The notes below the pieces were generated by a model. That model ran no database searches. It was not told the DNA's origin and saw only the letters and a list, made by a program, of their open reading frames with translations. DNA of 64,000 nucleotides from Aquimonas sp. (GTDB lineage Bacteria > Pseudomonadota > Gammaproteobacteria > Xanthomonadales > Xanthomonadaceae), in the NCBI GenBank assembly GCA_022241605.1, contig JAKOMQ010000014.1, positions 1-64,000 of the forward strand, read 5' to 3'. Shown piece after piece: positions 16,173 to 25,455 of this stretch; positions within the stretch are counted from its first letter, which is position 1; each line of letters opens with the position of its first letter. A program made the translations under genes and the position numbers.

Positions 16173-18710
16173 TCAGAAGTTCTGGGTCACACGGAGGTAA
16201 GGCACGCGGCCGTAGGCATCGTACAGAGCGCGGTTGTAGTTACGGCCACCCACGGTGACAAGCTGCGGAAGCTTGTCGGCGACGTTGTCGACGCCGAGGG
16301 AGATGCGACCGTTCCACGGGGTGCTCCAAGTGAACTGCAGGTCATGCGTCACCCACGAGCCCACGCGAACCGTACCGGCAGTATTCTGCTGGCTGCCGAT
16401 ATAGTTCGTCTGGCTTCCGATGGAGAAGTCACCGTAACGGTACTGGTTCTGCATCGTCGCGCGGCGCTTGGGCTGTCCGACAAGACCCGCGAACTCGAAC
16501 ACCGAACCGTCAACACCCTGCTGCTCGTACGAGCGAACGAAGGCCATCTGCAGCTGGTTGGTCAACGAGCCGAAGTCACCCAGGTCAAAGTTGGTGTTGA
16601 GGTTCAGGTCAACACCCTGGGTCTTCTCGAAACCGAGGTTACCGAAGCCGCGACGGGCGTTTTCGATTGCACCGGTAATCGGGCTACGGGTGAAGCCCAG
16701 GCCGGGCGGGAAGGGCGCGCCGAGCTCTTCCAGCGTCTGCAGGTCAGACAAGGAGAACCCGGTGATGGCGTCCTCGACCTTGATGTTGTAGAAGTCGGCG
16801 GAAGCGTTCAGCCAGTCAGTGGCATCCCACACCACGCCGACGCTCCACTGCTCCGAGGTCTCGGAGGACAGCAGCGGGTTGGCGATGACGGTCACGTCAA
16901 CCTGCTGGGGAAGCGCGCAACCGGGGTTGCCGAGCGCCGCGCAGGTCTGGAGGTCGAACACGCCGTCAGCGGAGAAGCTCGGCTGCTGGGTGAGGATCGC
17001 CAGGTTCGGGGCCGCGAAGCCGCGACCGTAGGAAGCGCGCAGGGTCAGCTGCTCCAGCGGCTGGAAGCGCACGCCCACCTTGGGCGAGGTGTCGCTGCCG
17101 TAATCGCTGTAACGGTCGTGACGAGCGGCAAGCGTGAACTCCAGCGCGCTGGTGAACGGGAACAGCGCCTCGGCGAAGTACGAGGTGCCGGTGCGGCTGC
17201 CGCCGGCCGAAGAACCAGCCGAGCCGCCAATCACACCCGCCTCGCTCAGCGAGTCGTAGTTGTCCTCATAGAAGTCACGACGCCACTCGGTGCCGAACGC
17301 GATCGCCGCCATGCCACCGCCCATTTCGAACAGGTCGGTGTTACCAACGGCGTAGACCTCTTCCAGACGGGTCGTGCTGACGCGGCTGATGCGCGACACG
17401 AAGCCGTTGATGACCGACGCCGGGTTCTGCGACGGACGCATGAAGTTGTAGGTGCCGTTGTTGATCGCGTTCTGCAGCAGCGTGACCAGCGGGTAGTTGA
17501 TGCCGAGATCGTAGTTCTTGGCTTCGGCGCGGCGGGCGCCGATGTCCAGATCGAAGTTGCCGATGCGGCCTTCGAAGCCAACATTGAAGTCGTAGGTGTT
17601 GCCTTCAGTGTTGCCATCGCGGGGGCCCGCGGCCGCAAGGCGGTGGCGGATCTCGATGCGCTGCCCGATCGGGTTGTTGGGGTTGTCCGCTTCGACGATC
17701 AGACGCGGGCCGCCAGAGCCCTGGCCCACGGGCGCCGGTGCGTAGCGACCGAAGGAGCGCGAGCGGGTGACGTTGGAGCGCATGTACGTCGACCAGTCGT
17801 CATTGATCTGGAACTCACCGCGCGAGAAAAAGCCGTTGATGCGGGCTTCGGTGTCGTCGGTGGCAACGCGGTTGAAGTCGTACGAGCAGATCGTGCCGCT
17901 GACGAAGAAATCAGGGTCGGAGCAGCCGCCCGGCAGCGCGAGGTAACCACCGGTCGGGTTGCCGTTGGCATCGATCGTCCGGTAGTTGTTCGAGAAGCTC
18001 GAGATGCCCTGGGTGGAACCCCAAGGACGGTCGCGCGTGAAGAAGATGCCGCGGTTGGCATACGACACGCCGCTCAGCAGGCTGCCGCGATCGCCGGAAA
18101 TTCCGAAGATGATCGAGGCCTCTTCGGTTTCGCCACCCTCACGGCTCGGATTCGAGACGCCGGCAGTCATCTGCACGCCGTTGAAGTCCTTACGGGTGAT
18201 GATGTTGACGACACCACCGATGGCGTCGGAACCGTACACGGCAGAGGCGCCGTCGGACAGGATCTCGATGCGCTCGACTGCGGCCAGCGGGATGGAGTTG
18301 AGGTCCGATGCCGAACCCAGCGCCGGAGCGATAGGTGCGCGGCGACCGTCGATCAGGATCAGGGTGCGACCCGAGCCAAGACCGCGAAGGTTCAGCGTCG
18401 CGGTGCCCTGAGCGGAGCTGCCCGAAGCCGGACGGAACGAGCCAAACGAGTTGAAGCTGGTGTTGCGAAGGAAGTCGGCAACCGAGGTATCGCCGCTCAG
18501 CTCAATCTGCTGGCGATCGATCACGGTGACCGGCATGGCGCCTTCGATGTCCGCGCGCTTGATGCGCGAACCGGTGACTTCGATGCGCTCGAGCTCGGTG
18601 GCCTCGTCCTGGACTTGGGCAGTCGACACGCCTGTAAACAGCATGCCGGTGGCACCGAAGCACAGGGCAACGTGCACGGCCGTGCGAAGCTTGCTCTGGT
18701 TCAAATTCAT
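16173..18710 (-). CDS. TonB-dependent outer-membrane receptor
   Basis: An 845-residue outer-membrane receptor that imports a ligand using TonB energy. A signal peptide covers about residues 1-30 (ending GVSTAQ). The mature N-terminus has the TonB-box region and plug start ELERIEVTGSRIKRAD. Next come the plug (NLRGLGSGRTLILIDGRR, then GSDAIGGVVNIITRKDF) and a 22-strand barrel ending in aromatic VTQNF, as expected for BAM substrates. The style is that of xanthomonad receptors with wide ligand range; the ligand is not predictable. The start at 18710 has AGGAG upstream. The upstream in-frame ATGs lack a site and would bury the signal peptide. Confidence 0.95.
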   Translation of the reverse strand: MNLNQSKLRTAVHVALCFGATGMLFTGVSTAQVQDEATELERIEVTGSRIKRADIEGAMPVTVIDRQQIELSGDTSVADFLRNTSFNSFGSFRPASGSSAQGTATLNLRGLGSGRTLILIDGRRAPIAPALGSASDLNSIPLAAVERIEILSDGASAVYGSDAIGGVVNIITRKDFNGVQMTAGVSNPSREGGETEEASIIFGISGDRGSLLSGVSYANRGIFFTRDRPWGSTQGISSFSNNYRTIDANGNPTGGYLALPGGCSDPDFFVSGTICSYDFNRVATDDTEARINGFFSRGEFQINDDWSTYMRSNVTRSRSFGRYAPAPVGQGSGGPRLIVEADNPNNPIGQRIEIRHRLAAAGPRDGNTEGNTYDFNVGFEGRIGNFDLDIGARRAEAKNYDLGINYPLVTLLQNAINNGTYNFMRPSQNPASVINGFVSRISRVSTTRLEEVYAVGNTDLFEMGGGMAAIAFGTEWRRDFYEDNYDSLSEAGVIGGSAGSSAGGSRTGTSYFAEALFPFTSALEFTLAARHDRYSDYGSDTSPKVGVRFQPLEQLTLRASYGRGFAAPNLAILTQQPSFSADGVFDLQTCAALGNPGCALPQQVDVTVIANPLLSSETSEQWSVGVVWDATDWLNASADFYNIKVEDAITGFSLSDLQTLEELGAPFPPGLGFTRSPITGAIENARRGFGNLGFEKTQGVDLNLNTNFDLGDFGSLTNQLQMAFVRSYEQQGVDGSVFEFAGLVGQPKRRATMQNQYRYGDFSIGSQTNYIGSQQNTAGTVRVGSWVTHDLQFTWSTPWNGRISLGVDNVADKLPQLVTVGGRNYNRALYDAYGRVPYLRVTQNF

Positions 18711-18936
18711 GTAGCTCTCTCCTGCGTCTTTATGAGACGGAACTCGGGACATCCCCACAGTCGGCGTCGGCCTGACACTTCCCGGGGACCGCCGGATACT
18801 AACCATATCCGAATCAGAAGAAAAGCGTTAAGAACCTCAACGGCTGCGGTGATACAACATAACTTGTCGCTTTTTCGCGACACGCCGCTGTCGGAAGCAG
18901 GGCCGTGGGGGTCCGCGCGCAGCTTCCAAAACCCAC

Positions 18937-18977
18937 AAAAAAGCCCGCGCAGGCAGGGGGAACTGCCGGCGCGGGCT
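18937..18977 (-). terminator. Terminator-like hairpin with no gene upstream
   Basis: AGCCCGCGC (18942-18950) pairs with GCGCGGGCT (18969-18977), with an inner GGCAG/CTGCC stem. Reading leftward, the hairpin ends in six T. No gene precedes it on the minus strand. It may end a small RNA that starts near 19000-19150, or attenuate a long leader of the TonB receptor. Confidence 0.7.
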
Positions 18978-19307
18978 CAAAAAGTACTGCCCCGATACCG
19001 CAGATTCTGCAAGCCACAAGGACTTTAGGAGTGCCGAGCAGAAGAGACGGTCAGTGAAGCCTGCGCCGGAGCGGGTTAGCCGGGGGTTAAGCCGACCTTG
19101 GCGGATCGTTAAGTCCGCCCAGCTTCCTGGCCGCGTGACGCCACGAGCCCTTTTCTGCACCTTGATCAGGGCCAGATCTCAGGTGGCTGCCCTTGTTTCT
19201 TGCCCTGCCCCCCTGAAGCAGATGGCCCGACCCGGAGCCTCTGCACGGCCAGCGGAGGCAAACCGCTGATCAGGTTCCTCAATCCCGGCTCTTGCGAGAG
19301 CGTGCTT

Positions 19308-19370
19308 GCGACAGGCCTGTGCCGCGGTGATCCCGACGGTCTGTCGCCTGCAAGCAGGCTCCCACAGGGG
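19308..19370 (+). repeat. REP-type unit, copy 1 (left of minisatellite)
   Basis: A 63-bp unit from GCGACAGGCCTG to CCCACAGGGG containing the inverted pair ACAGGC/GCCTGT. It matches copy 2 at 19782-19844 over its whole length with scattered differences. Confidence 0.85.
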
Positions 19371-19385
19371 TGAGGCAGCCTTGGA

Positions 19386-19702
19386 GGTGCTGGGTGCTGG
19401 GTGCTGGGTGCTGGGTGCTTGGTGCTTGGTGCTCGGTGCTCGGTGCTCGGTGCTCGGTGCTCGGTGCTTGGTGCTCGGTGCTTGGTGCTTGGTGCTTGGT
19501 GCTCGGTGCTCGGTGCTCGGTGCTCGGTGCTCGGTGCTCGGTGCTCGGTGCTTGGTGCTCGGTGCTTGGTGCTTGGTGCTTGGTGCTTGGTGCTTGGTGC
19601 TTGGTGCTTGGTGCTTGGTGCTTGGTGCTTGGTGCTTGGTGCTTGGTGCTCGGGGCTCGGGGCTCGGGGCTCGGGGCTCGGGGCTGGGGGCTGGGGGCTG
19701 GG
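19386..19702. repeat. Heptamer minisatellite, about 45 copies of GGTGCTN/GGGGCTN
   Basis: About 37 units of GGTGCT plus a variable base (G, T or C), then about 8 units of GGGGCT plus C or G. The seventh base comes in runs, as expected from slippage and local duplication. On the minus strand it reads APSTKHQ-type repeats in every frame. No function is visible. Confidence 0.97.
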
Positions 19703-19762
19703 TAAAGCCTGCCGGCTTCGAATTCCCGATTCCGAATCCGGGAATCTGCCATCCCAGGCTTT

Positions 19763-19790
19763 TGTGGGAGCGAGCTTGCTCGCGACAGGC
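19763..19790 (+). repeat. REP palindrome of GTGGGAGCGAGC type
   Basis: GTGGGAGCGAGCTTGCTCGC contains the short palindrome GCGAGCTTGCTCGC. This resembles the REP sequences scattered between Pseudomonas genes. It runs into the 63-bp unit copy 2. An inverted copy is at 36751-36780 and a degenerate one at about 19288-19307. Confidence 0.8.
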
Positions 19791-19844
19791 CTGCGCTGCG
19801 GCGATGTCGATTGCCTGTCGCCTACAGGCAGGCTTCCGCAGGGG
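19782..19844 (+). repeat. REP-type unit, copy 2 (right of minisatellite)
   Basis: Same length and order as copy 1: GCGACAGGCCTG, an inner GCCTGTCGCC segment, then CTTCCGCAGGGG. The two copies are direct repeats 474 bp apart with the minisatellite between them. Confidence 0.85.
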
Positions 19845-20133
19845 GAGAGGGGCATCGGGGCTGGGGCAAGGCACGGCCTCCGGCAGGCTTGCTGCTGGCT
19901 GTAACCAACTCGCTCTCCCCGCCCTCAGCCCCTAGCCCCCAGGATAGGCGCTCGAAACGCAGCGCTCCGGACAGACCGGCGGACGCACAGTACGGATCTG
20001 GTTTTACATGGGCCGCAAGCAGCCGGGCGCGGCGATTCGGGCACAGCATGAGCGCTGGCAGCAGCGCTGAATGATTGTGGGCAGGACGCGCTGCTGACGA
20101 GGGGCGATAGGCAGGCTCGGTGTCAGGGTCGGC

Positions 20134-21033
20134 TCACCCGGCACTGCGGCTGCGGCGGGCCTTTTGGCGGCGATCGATGTAGTCGATGATCTGGCCAGCC
20201 ACGTCCACGCCTGTGGCGGCCTCGATGCCTTCCAGACCCGGCGAGGAGTTGACCTCCAGCACCAGCGGTCCCCGCTTGGAGCGCAGCAGGTCCACGCCGG
20301 CGACGTTGAGACCCATCACCCGCGCGGCGCGGATTGCAGTCTCGCGCTCGGCCTCGCTGAGCTCCACCGCCTTGGCGGTGCCGCCGCGGTGCAGGTTGGA
20401 CCGGAATTCGCCCGCTTTGGCCTGGCGGCGCATGGCCGCCACCACCTGGCTGCCGACCACGAAACAGCGCAGGTCGGCGCCCTTGGCTTCGCCGATGAAC
20501 TCCTGGACGATGAAGTTGGCATACAGGCCGCGGAACGCCTCGATGACGCTGCGCGAGGCGGCTGCGCGCTCGGCGAGGATCACTCCGGTGCCTTGGGCGC
20601 CTTCGGTGAGCTTGATCACGTGCGGCGGCTTGCCGAGCATGCGCAGCAGGTCAGCGGTGTCGTCGGGGTTGTCGCCGAACACGGTTTTCGGCAGGCCGAT
20701 GCCCTGGCGCGCCAGCAGCTGGTGGCAGTGCAGCTTGTCGCGGGCGCGCTGGATGGCTTCCGACGGGTTGGGGGTGAACACCCCCATCATCTCGAACTGG
20801 CGCAGCACGGCTGTGCCATAGAAGGTCACCGAGGCACCGATGCGCGGGATCACCGCATCGAAGTCGGTCAGCTCGCGCCCCTTGTAGTGCATCTCGAAGC
20901 TGCCCGGCGCGATCCGCATGTAACAGCGCAGTGGATCGAGCACTCGCACCGAGTGCCCGCGTACCCGCCCCGCCTCGACCAGACGCTGGGTGGAATAGAG
21001 CTTGGAGTTGCGCGAAAGGATGGCGAGTTTCAT
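20134..21033 (-). CDS. rimK: RimK-type alpha-L-glutamate ligase (ATP-grasp)
   Basis: A 299-residue ATP-grasp ligase. In E. coli RimK adds glutamates to the C-terminus of ribosomal protein S6. The N-terminal domain begins [15 protein letters not shown]. The ATP-binding core has [15 protein letters not shown], the strand [20 protein letters not shown], and the Mg site [14 protein letters not shown]. The length matches the family (about 300). It lies 98 bp downstream of the retropepsin-like rimB homologue. In Pseudomonas fluorescens RimB and RimK act together on S6 modification. The spacer between them holds a 16-bp tandem repeat. Start ATG at 21033. Confidence 0.93.
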   Translation of the reverse strand: MKLAILSRNSKLYSTQRLVEAGRVRGHSVRVLDPLRCYMRIAPGSFEMHYKGRELTDFDAVIPRIGASVTFYGTAVLRQFEMMGVFTPNPSEAIQRARDKLHCHQLLARQGIGLPKTVFGDNPDDTADLLRMLGKPPHVIKLTEGAQGTGVILAERAAASRSVIEAFRGLYANFIVQEFIGEAKGADLRCFVVGSQVVAAMRRQAKAGEFRSNLHRGGTAKAVELSEAERETAIRAARVMGLNVAGVDLLRSKRGPLVLEVNSSPGLEGIEAATGVDVAGQIIDYIDRRQKARRSRSAG

Positions 21034-21045
21034 GGGCCAGGGGGC

Positions 21046-21094
21046 GGATTGGGAATGGGGTGGATTGGGAATGGGGTGGATTGGGAATCGGGAG
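21046..21094. repeat. 16-bp tandem repeat, about three copies
   Basis: GGATTGGGAATGGGGT occurs at 21046 and 21062, then a third, altered copy at 21078 ends in GGGAATCGGGAG. It lies between rimB and rimK and belongs to the dispersed GGGATT/GGGAAT repeat family of this genome. Confidence 0.9.
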
Positions 21095-21131
21095 TGGGTC
21101 GCAAGCCTGCGGTGGGTCTGCGACGTGCGGG

Positions 21132-21575
21132 TTACAGCGGCTCGCCGCCAAGCAGGCCGCGGTGGGCGGCGTCCACCAGGAAGCGGTCGGCCAGCGCCGT
21201 GCGCCCCAGCAGCAGCGGGAACTTCAGCCCACGGCGGGCGGCCAGGTTGAGTTCGATGGGGTAGTCCTGGCCCGCCAGCGCGACCCGGTTGAGGATGAAC
21301 ACGCGCTCGGTGACGTGGCCGCCGGAGTCGCGCACAGCGCGGCGATCGTGCACCGGGGCCCGGCACTCCACCGGCTCGCGCGCTTCCGCGCCGTCCAGAT
21401 GCAGCCGAAAGCGCACCCACTCGCGCCCCGCCTGCTGGAAGGACTCCTGGGCGTCGACATGCAGGGAGGAGCTCCGCGCGCCGGTGTCGATCTTGGCGCG
21501 GATGGCGGTGATGCCCAGCTCGGGAAGGGCCACCCATTCACACCAGCCGAGGAGGATCAGCGCGCGCTCGGCCAT
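21132..21575 (-). CDS. Retropepsin-like aspartic protease of the RimB type (PF05618 family)
   Basis: A 147-residue single-domain protease often annotated 'ATP-dependent zinc protease'. The catalytic triplet is DTG in [13 protein letters not shown] (D30). The ending has the second family motif [15 protein letters not shown]. It is followed by rimK on the same strand, as in the rim genes of pseudomonads, where RimB takes part in glutamate-tail control of S6. The start at 21575 ([14 protein letters not shown]) matches relatives. It is only 14 bp from the 3' end of tRNA-Gly, so the tRNA and this gene may share a transcript. Confidence 0.82.
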   Translation of the reverse strand: MAERALILLGWCEWVALPELGITAIRAKIDTGARSSSLHVDAQESFQQAGREWVRFRLHLDGAEAREPVECRAPVHDRRAVRDSGGHVTERVFILNRVALAGQDYPIELNLAARRGLKFPLLLGRTALADRFLVDAAHRGLLGGEPL

Positions 21576-21589
21576 GGTCTTCGAAAGGA

Positions 21590-21663
21590 TGGAGCGGGTG
21601 ATGGGAATCGAACCCACGTCGGCGGCTTGGGAAGCCGCTGCTTTACCATTAAGCTACACCCGC
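21590..21663 (-). tRNA. tRNA-Gly (anticodon CCC), CCA encoded
   Basis: Minus-strand cloverleaf: acceptor GCGGGTG/CACCCGC, D arm GCTTAATGGTAAAGC, anticodon stem GCGGC/GCCGC with loop TTCCCAA, and T arm TGGGTTCGATTCCCA. The discriminator is T, followed by genomic CCA (21590-21592). The anticodon CCC reads GGG glycine codons. Confidence 0.97.
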
Positions 21664-21750
21664 AATGCGGAGCGACAGCTTAGCTCCGCGCTCTGCCCGC
21701 CGGCAATGCCCGGCGCAGGTTCCGATGCCCTCCTCCGGCCAGCCTCCCGC

Positions 21751-21954
21751 ATGATCGAAATCCAGCTCAATGGCGAAGCGCGCAGCATCGCGCCCGGCAC
21801 CAGCGTGGCTGTGCTGGTGGAATCGCTCGGCCACGCCGGCCGTCGGGTGGCGGTGGAGGTCAACCGTGAAATCGTGCCCAGGAGCCGGCACCCCGAGCAC
21901 CTGCTGCAGGCCGGTGATGCGGTGGAGCTGGTGCATGCGCTTGGCGGTGGCTAG
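21751..21954 (+). CDS. thiS: Sulfur carrier protein ThiS
   Basis: A 67-residue ubiquitin-fold protein. Its C-terminal glycines (HALGGG) are adenylated and turned into a thiocarboxylate that donates sulfur to the thiazole ring of thiamine. The N-terminus (MIEIQLNGEARSI) is typical of the family. thiG follows after 66 bp on the same strand. No TPP riboswitch is seen upstream; the space to the divergent tRNA is only 87 bp. Confidence 0.93.
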   Translation: MIEIQLNGEARSIAPGTSVAVLVESLGHAGRRVAVEVNREIVPRSRHPEHLLQAGDAVELVHALGGG

Positions 21955-22020
21955 CGGGGATCGCTGCCGCGGAGCCCGGATCCGCCGGTATTCGAGCGCT
22001 AAACGGGCGATAATCCGCCG

Positions 22021-22818
22021 ATGGAACGCGCACAGCCCGCCGCCGACCGGCTCCAGATCGGCACCCGCAGCTTTTCCTCCCGCCTGCTGACAGGCACCGG
22101 CAAGTTCCGCGACTTTGACGAGACCCGACGCGCCAGCGAGGCCGCCGGCGCTGAAATCGTCACCGTCGCGATCCGGCGCACCAATCTCGGCCAGGAGGCA
22201 GGCGCACCCAACCTGCTCGACTACCTGCCGCCTGAGCGCTACACCCTGCTGCCCAACACCGCCGGCTGCTACAGCGCTGACGACGCCGTGCGCACCTGCA
22301 AGCTCGCGCGCGAATTGCTGGACGGCCACAACCTGGTCAAGCTCGAGGTGCTGGGCGATGAGAAAACCCTCTACCCCGACGTGGTGCAAACGCTGCGCGC
22401 GGCCGAAGTGCTGGTGCGCGACGGCTTCGAGGTAATGGTCTACACCAGCGACGATCCGATCGTGGCGCGCGAGCTGGAAAAGATCGGCTGCGTCGCGGTG
22501 ATGCCGCTGGCGGCGCCAATCGGCTCGGGCTTGGGCATCCAGAATCGCTACACCCTGCTGGAGATCATCGAGAGCCTCAGCGTGCCGGTGATCGTCGATG
22601 CCGGCGTCGGCACCGCTTCGGACGCGGCGATCGCGATGGAGCTGGGCTGCGACGGCGTGCTGATGAACACCGCGATCGCGAGCGCCAAGGATCCGGTGCT
22701 GATGGCCAGCGCCATGCGCAAGGCAGTCGAGGCCGGCCGCGAGGCCTTCCTGGCCGGTCGCATCCCGCGCAAGCGCTATGCCAGCGCGTCCTCACCGGTC
22801 GACGGGCTGTTCTTCTGA
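22021..22818 (+). CDS. thiG: Thiazole synthase ThiG
   Basis: A 265-residue TIM-barrel enzyme that condenses deoxyxylulose phosphate, dehydroglycine and ThiS thiocarboxylate into thiazole phosphate. The Schiff-base lysine is K107 in [10 protein letters not shown]. The family loops [21 protein letters not shown] and [10 protein letters not shown] are present, and the C-terminal phosphate site reads [12 protein letters not shown]. Its stop codon overlaps the start of trmB by one base, so the two are co-translated. Confidence 0.96.
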   Translation: MERAQPAADRLQIGTRSFSSRLLTGTGKFRDFDETRRASEAAGAEIVTVAIRRTNLGQEAGAPNLLDYLPPERYTLLPNTAGCYSADDAVRTCKLARELLDGHNLVKLEVLGDEKTLYPDVVQTLRAAEVLVRDGFEVMVYTSDDPIVARELEKIGCVAVMPLAAPIGSGLGIQNRYTLLEIIESLSVPVIVDAGVGTASDAAIAMELGCDGVLMNTAIASAKDPVLMASAMRKAVEAGREAFLAGRIPRKRYASASSPVDGLFF

Positions 22819-23540
22819 TGGCGGAGGCCGGATCCACGCCGGAGCGCGCATTGCCCGAGGCCGCGTCCCGCGTTCTGCGCAGTTTCGTGCAGCGCGCCGG
22901 CCGGCTGACGCCGGCACAGCAGCGCGCGCTCGATCAGCTTTGGCCTGCGTACGGGCTGGCCATCGCACAGGGCCCGCTGGATGCGCCGGCGCGATTCGGT
23001 CGCAGCGCGCCATTGGTGCTGGAGATCGGCTTCGGCAACGGCGAGGCCCTGGTCCACGGCGCACTGCACTCGCCGGAGCGCGACTTCATCGGCATCGAGG
23101 TGCACAAGCCTGGCGTCGGGCGCGCCTTGAACGCCATCGAGTCGAACGCGCTGTCCAACGTGCGCATCTATGCCGAGGATGCCGTCGAGGTGCTGAAGCA
23201 ATGCGTGGGCGAGCGCGCGCTCGCCGAGGCGCGGATCTACTTCCCCGATCCCTGGCACAAGAAGCGCCACACCAAGCGGCGCCTGGTCCAGCCCGGCTTC
23301 GTCGAGCTGCTGGCCAGCCGGATCGCGCCGGGCGGGCTGCTGCATCTGGCCACCGACTGGGAGCCCTATGCCGAGCAGATGTGGGAGGTGATGGACGCGT
23401 CCTCCGGCTTCCGCAACACCGCCGGCCCGCGCGGCCAGGTGGCGCGTCCTGACTGGCGCCCGCAGACCCACTTCGAGCGGCGCGGCCTCCGCCTTGGACA
23501 CGGCGTCTGGGACATGCTCTACCTGCGGGTCGAGGAATGA
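22818..23540 (+). CDS. trmB: tRNA (guanine-N7-)-methyltransferase TrmB
   Basis: A 240-residue SAM enzyme that makes m7G at position 46 of tRNAs. Motif I is [15 protein letters not shown] near residue 70. The signature for tRNA binding and catalysis is [17 protein letters not shown] near 140, followed by [17 protein letters not shown]. Linkage thiS-thiG-trmB on one strand is common in gammaproteobacteria. The start overlaps the thiG stop (TGATG). Confidence 0.95.
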   Translation: MAEAGSTPERALPEAASRVLRSFVQRAGRLTPAQQRALDQLWPAYGLAIAQGPLDAPARFGRSAPLVLEIGFGNGEALVHGALHSPERDFIGIEVHKPGVGRALNAIESNALSNVRIYAEDAVEVLKQCVGERALAEARIYFPDPWHKKRHTKRRLVQPGFVELLASRIAPGGLLHLATDWEPYAEQMWEVMDASSGFRNTAGPRGQVARPDWRPQTHFERRGLRLGHGVWDMLYLRVEE

Positions 23541-23585
23541 GCGCGCACCCGCAGCACGACGGCAGCGGGGTCTGAGCGCACGGCC

Positions 23586-25418
23586 ATGGAAGCCTCCGCC
23601 CTGAGCACGGACATGTGGCTGGTGCTGGGCCTGATGGCTTTCACCATGGTCATGTTCGTGTGGGAGCGGATCCGCCAGGACGTGACCGCCCTGCTGGTGC
23701 TGGTGGCGCTCGGCCTGACCGGGCTGGTGCCGGTCGACCAGCTGTTCGACGGCTTTGCCGGCAACGCGGTGATCAGCGTGATCGCCACCATGATCCTGGG
23801 CGCCGGACTGGACCGCACCGGTCTGCTCAACCGGGTGGCGGTCTGGCTGCTGCGCAAATCCAAGGGCTATGAGGAGCGGCTGGTCATGCTGTCCAGCGCC
23901 GTTGCCGGCATGGTGTCCTCGGTGATGCAGAATCCTTCGGCGACGGCGCTGTTCCTGCCGGTGGCAGCGCGGCTTTCCACCCGCACCGGCGTCGGCCTGG
24001 GCCGGCTGCTGCTGCCGATCGCGGTCTGCGTGGTGATGGGGGGCGCGCTGACCATGGTCGGCAGCTCACCGCTGATCCTGCTCAATGACCTGCTGGTGGC
24101 GGCCAACCGCAACCTGCCCTCCGGCGTGGCCACGCTGAATCCGCTGCCGATTTTCGCGCCGATGCCGATCGGCCTCGCCCTGCTCGCGGTCGCGCTGCTG
24201 TTCTTCAGGCTGTTCGGGCGGCGGCTGCTGGGCCGAGGCAACGACAAGGGCGTGGCGCCGGGGCGCACCGACAGTTATTTCGCCCGCACCTACGGCATCG
24301 AGGGCGAGATCTTCGAGCTCACGGTGACCTCGGAAAGCCCGCTGGTGGGGATGTCGATCGGTGAGGCCGAGGCCCAGCGCGGGGCCCCGCTCATGCTGGC
24401 GCTGAAGAGCGGCAACGAATCGCGGCTGGCGCCGCCGGCCGAGCAGATGATCTGGGTCGGCAGCGTGCTCGGCGTGATGGGCCCGCGGGAAACCGTCGTC
24501 GACTATGCGCAGAACAACCTGCTGCGACTGCAGGCTCGCCTGCGCAACTTCGGCGACCTGTTCAACCCAAGCCGCGCCGGTATTTCCGAAGCGGTGATCC
24601 CACCGACGTCCAAGCTGATCGGCAAAACCCTGGAAGAGCTGCACCTGCGCAAGCAGCTCGGCATCTCGGTGCTGGCGATCAACCGCGGCAACGAGGTGTT
24701 CCGTGAAGACATTCGCGGCATGCCGCTGCGCGCCGGCGACCTGCTGGTGTTCCACAGCTTCTGGCGCGAGCTGGGCGAAGCCGCGGCCGGCCGCGATTTC
24801 GTAGTGGTTACCGACTACCCCAAGGACGAGCAGCGCCCGCACAAGCTGTGGCACGCGGTGGCGGTTTTTGCGCTGGCGCTGGGGCTCGCCCTCTCCAGCG
24901 GGGTCGCGGTGCCGGTGGCACTGATGACGGGGGTGGTCGGCATGCTGCTGCTTGGCGTCATCAACATGGACGAAGCCTATGCGGCGGTGAACTGGAAGAC
25001 CGTGTTCATCATGGCCAGCCTGATCCCGCTGGGGTGGGCGGTGGACAGCTCCGGCGTTGCCGCCTTCGTCGCCCAGATCACGCTGGAACGCTTCGGCGAC
25101 CTGCCGGGGTGGGCGCTGCTGGCGGTGCTGGGGGCACTCACCGCCGGCCTGGCGCTGGCGATCACCCATGTCGGCGCGACCGTGATCATGGTGCCGATGG
25201 CCATCAACATCGCCATCTCCACCGGCGGCAACCCGGTGCAGTTCGCGATGGTGGTGGCGCTGTCGGCGTCCAACAATTTCCTCACCGGCAGCAACCCGGT
25301 GCTGGCCATGGTTGCCGGCCCGGCCGGCTATCGCAGCCTTGATCTGATCAAGGTCGGGCTGCCGCTGGGCCTGCTCTACCTCACCGTGGTGGTGGGGGTC
25401 AGCCTGCTGCTGTTCTGA
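23586..25418 (+). CDS. SLC13/DASS-type permease with two RCK_C (TrkA-C) domains
   Basis: A 610-residue inner-membrane transporter. The N-terminal membrane half (about 1-220) contains the SNPSA-like loop (MVSSVMQNPSATALFLP). A cytoplasmic middle part (about 235-415) forms two TrkA-C domains, with the second seen as ISEAVIPPTSKLIGKTL. The C-terminal membrane half has the second anion/Na+ loop SASNNFLTGSNPVLAMV. Proteins of this build move sulfate, dicarboxylates or other anions. The substrate is not clear, and the regulatory domains suggest nucleotide or ion sensing. It begins 45 bp after trmB and may be read through from it. Confidence 0.88.
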   Translation: MEASALSTDMWLVLGLMAFTMVMFVWERIRQDVTALLVLVALGLTGLVPVDQLFDGFAGNAVISVIATMILGAGLDRTGLLNRVAVWLLRKSKGYEERLVMLSSAVAGMVSSVMQNPSATALFLPVAARLSTRTGVGLGRLLLPIAVCVVMGGALTMVGSSPLILLNDLLVAANRNLPSGVATLNPLPIFAPMPIGLALLAVALLFFRLFGRRLLGRGNDKGVAPGRTDSYFARTYGIEGEIFELTVTSESPLVGMSIGEAEAQRGAPLMLALKSGNESRLAPPAEQMIWVGSVLGVMGPRETVVDYAQNNLLRLQARLRNFGDLFNPSRAGISEAVIPPTSKLIGKTLEELHLRKQLGISVLAINRGNEVFREDIRGMPLRAGDLLVFHSFWRELGEAAAGRDFVVVTDYPKDEQRPHKLWHAVAVFALALGLALSSGVAVPVALMTGVVGMLLLGVINMDEAYAAVNWKTVFIMASLIPLGWAVDSSGVAAFVAQITLERFGDLPGWALLAVLGALTAGLALAITHVGATVIMVPMAINIAISTGGNPVQFAMVVALSASNNFLTGSNPVLAMVAGPAGYRSLDLIKVGLPLGLLYLTVVVGVSLLLF

Positions 25419-25455
25419 AGCGGTTCCGGGCCGCCGCCGCGGGCGGCCCGGGTGC

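Larger units (their letters stand above)
18711..20133. other. 1.4-kb gene-free region rich in repeats
   Basis: It holds the TonB-receptor leader (to about 18900), a leftward terminator-like hairpin at 18937-18977, two 63-bp REP-type units (19308-19370, 19782-19844) and a 317-bp heptamer minisatellite between them. All three minus frames and all three plus frames stay open across the minisatellite because a 7-bp unit without stops is read in every frame; they are not genes. Confidence 0.85.

Noticed and set aside
19166..19935. Open frames of 157-231 codons reading APSTKHQ repeats
   Set aside because: A stop-free 7-bp unit stays open in all frames. The translations are repetitive and have no start signal or conserved domain.
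21664..21750. A TPP riboswitch ahead of thiS
   Set aside because: The gap to the tRNA is only 87 bp and lacks the conserved CTGAGA and related blocks.
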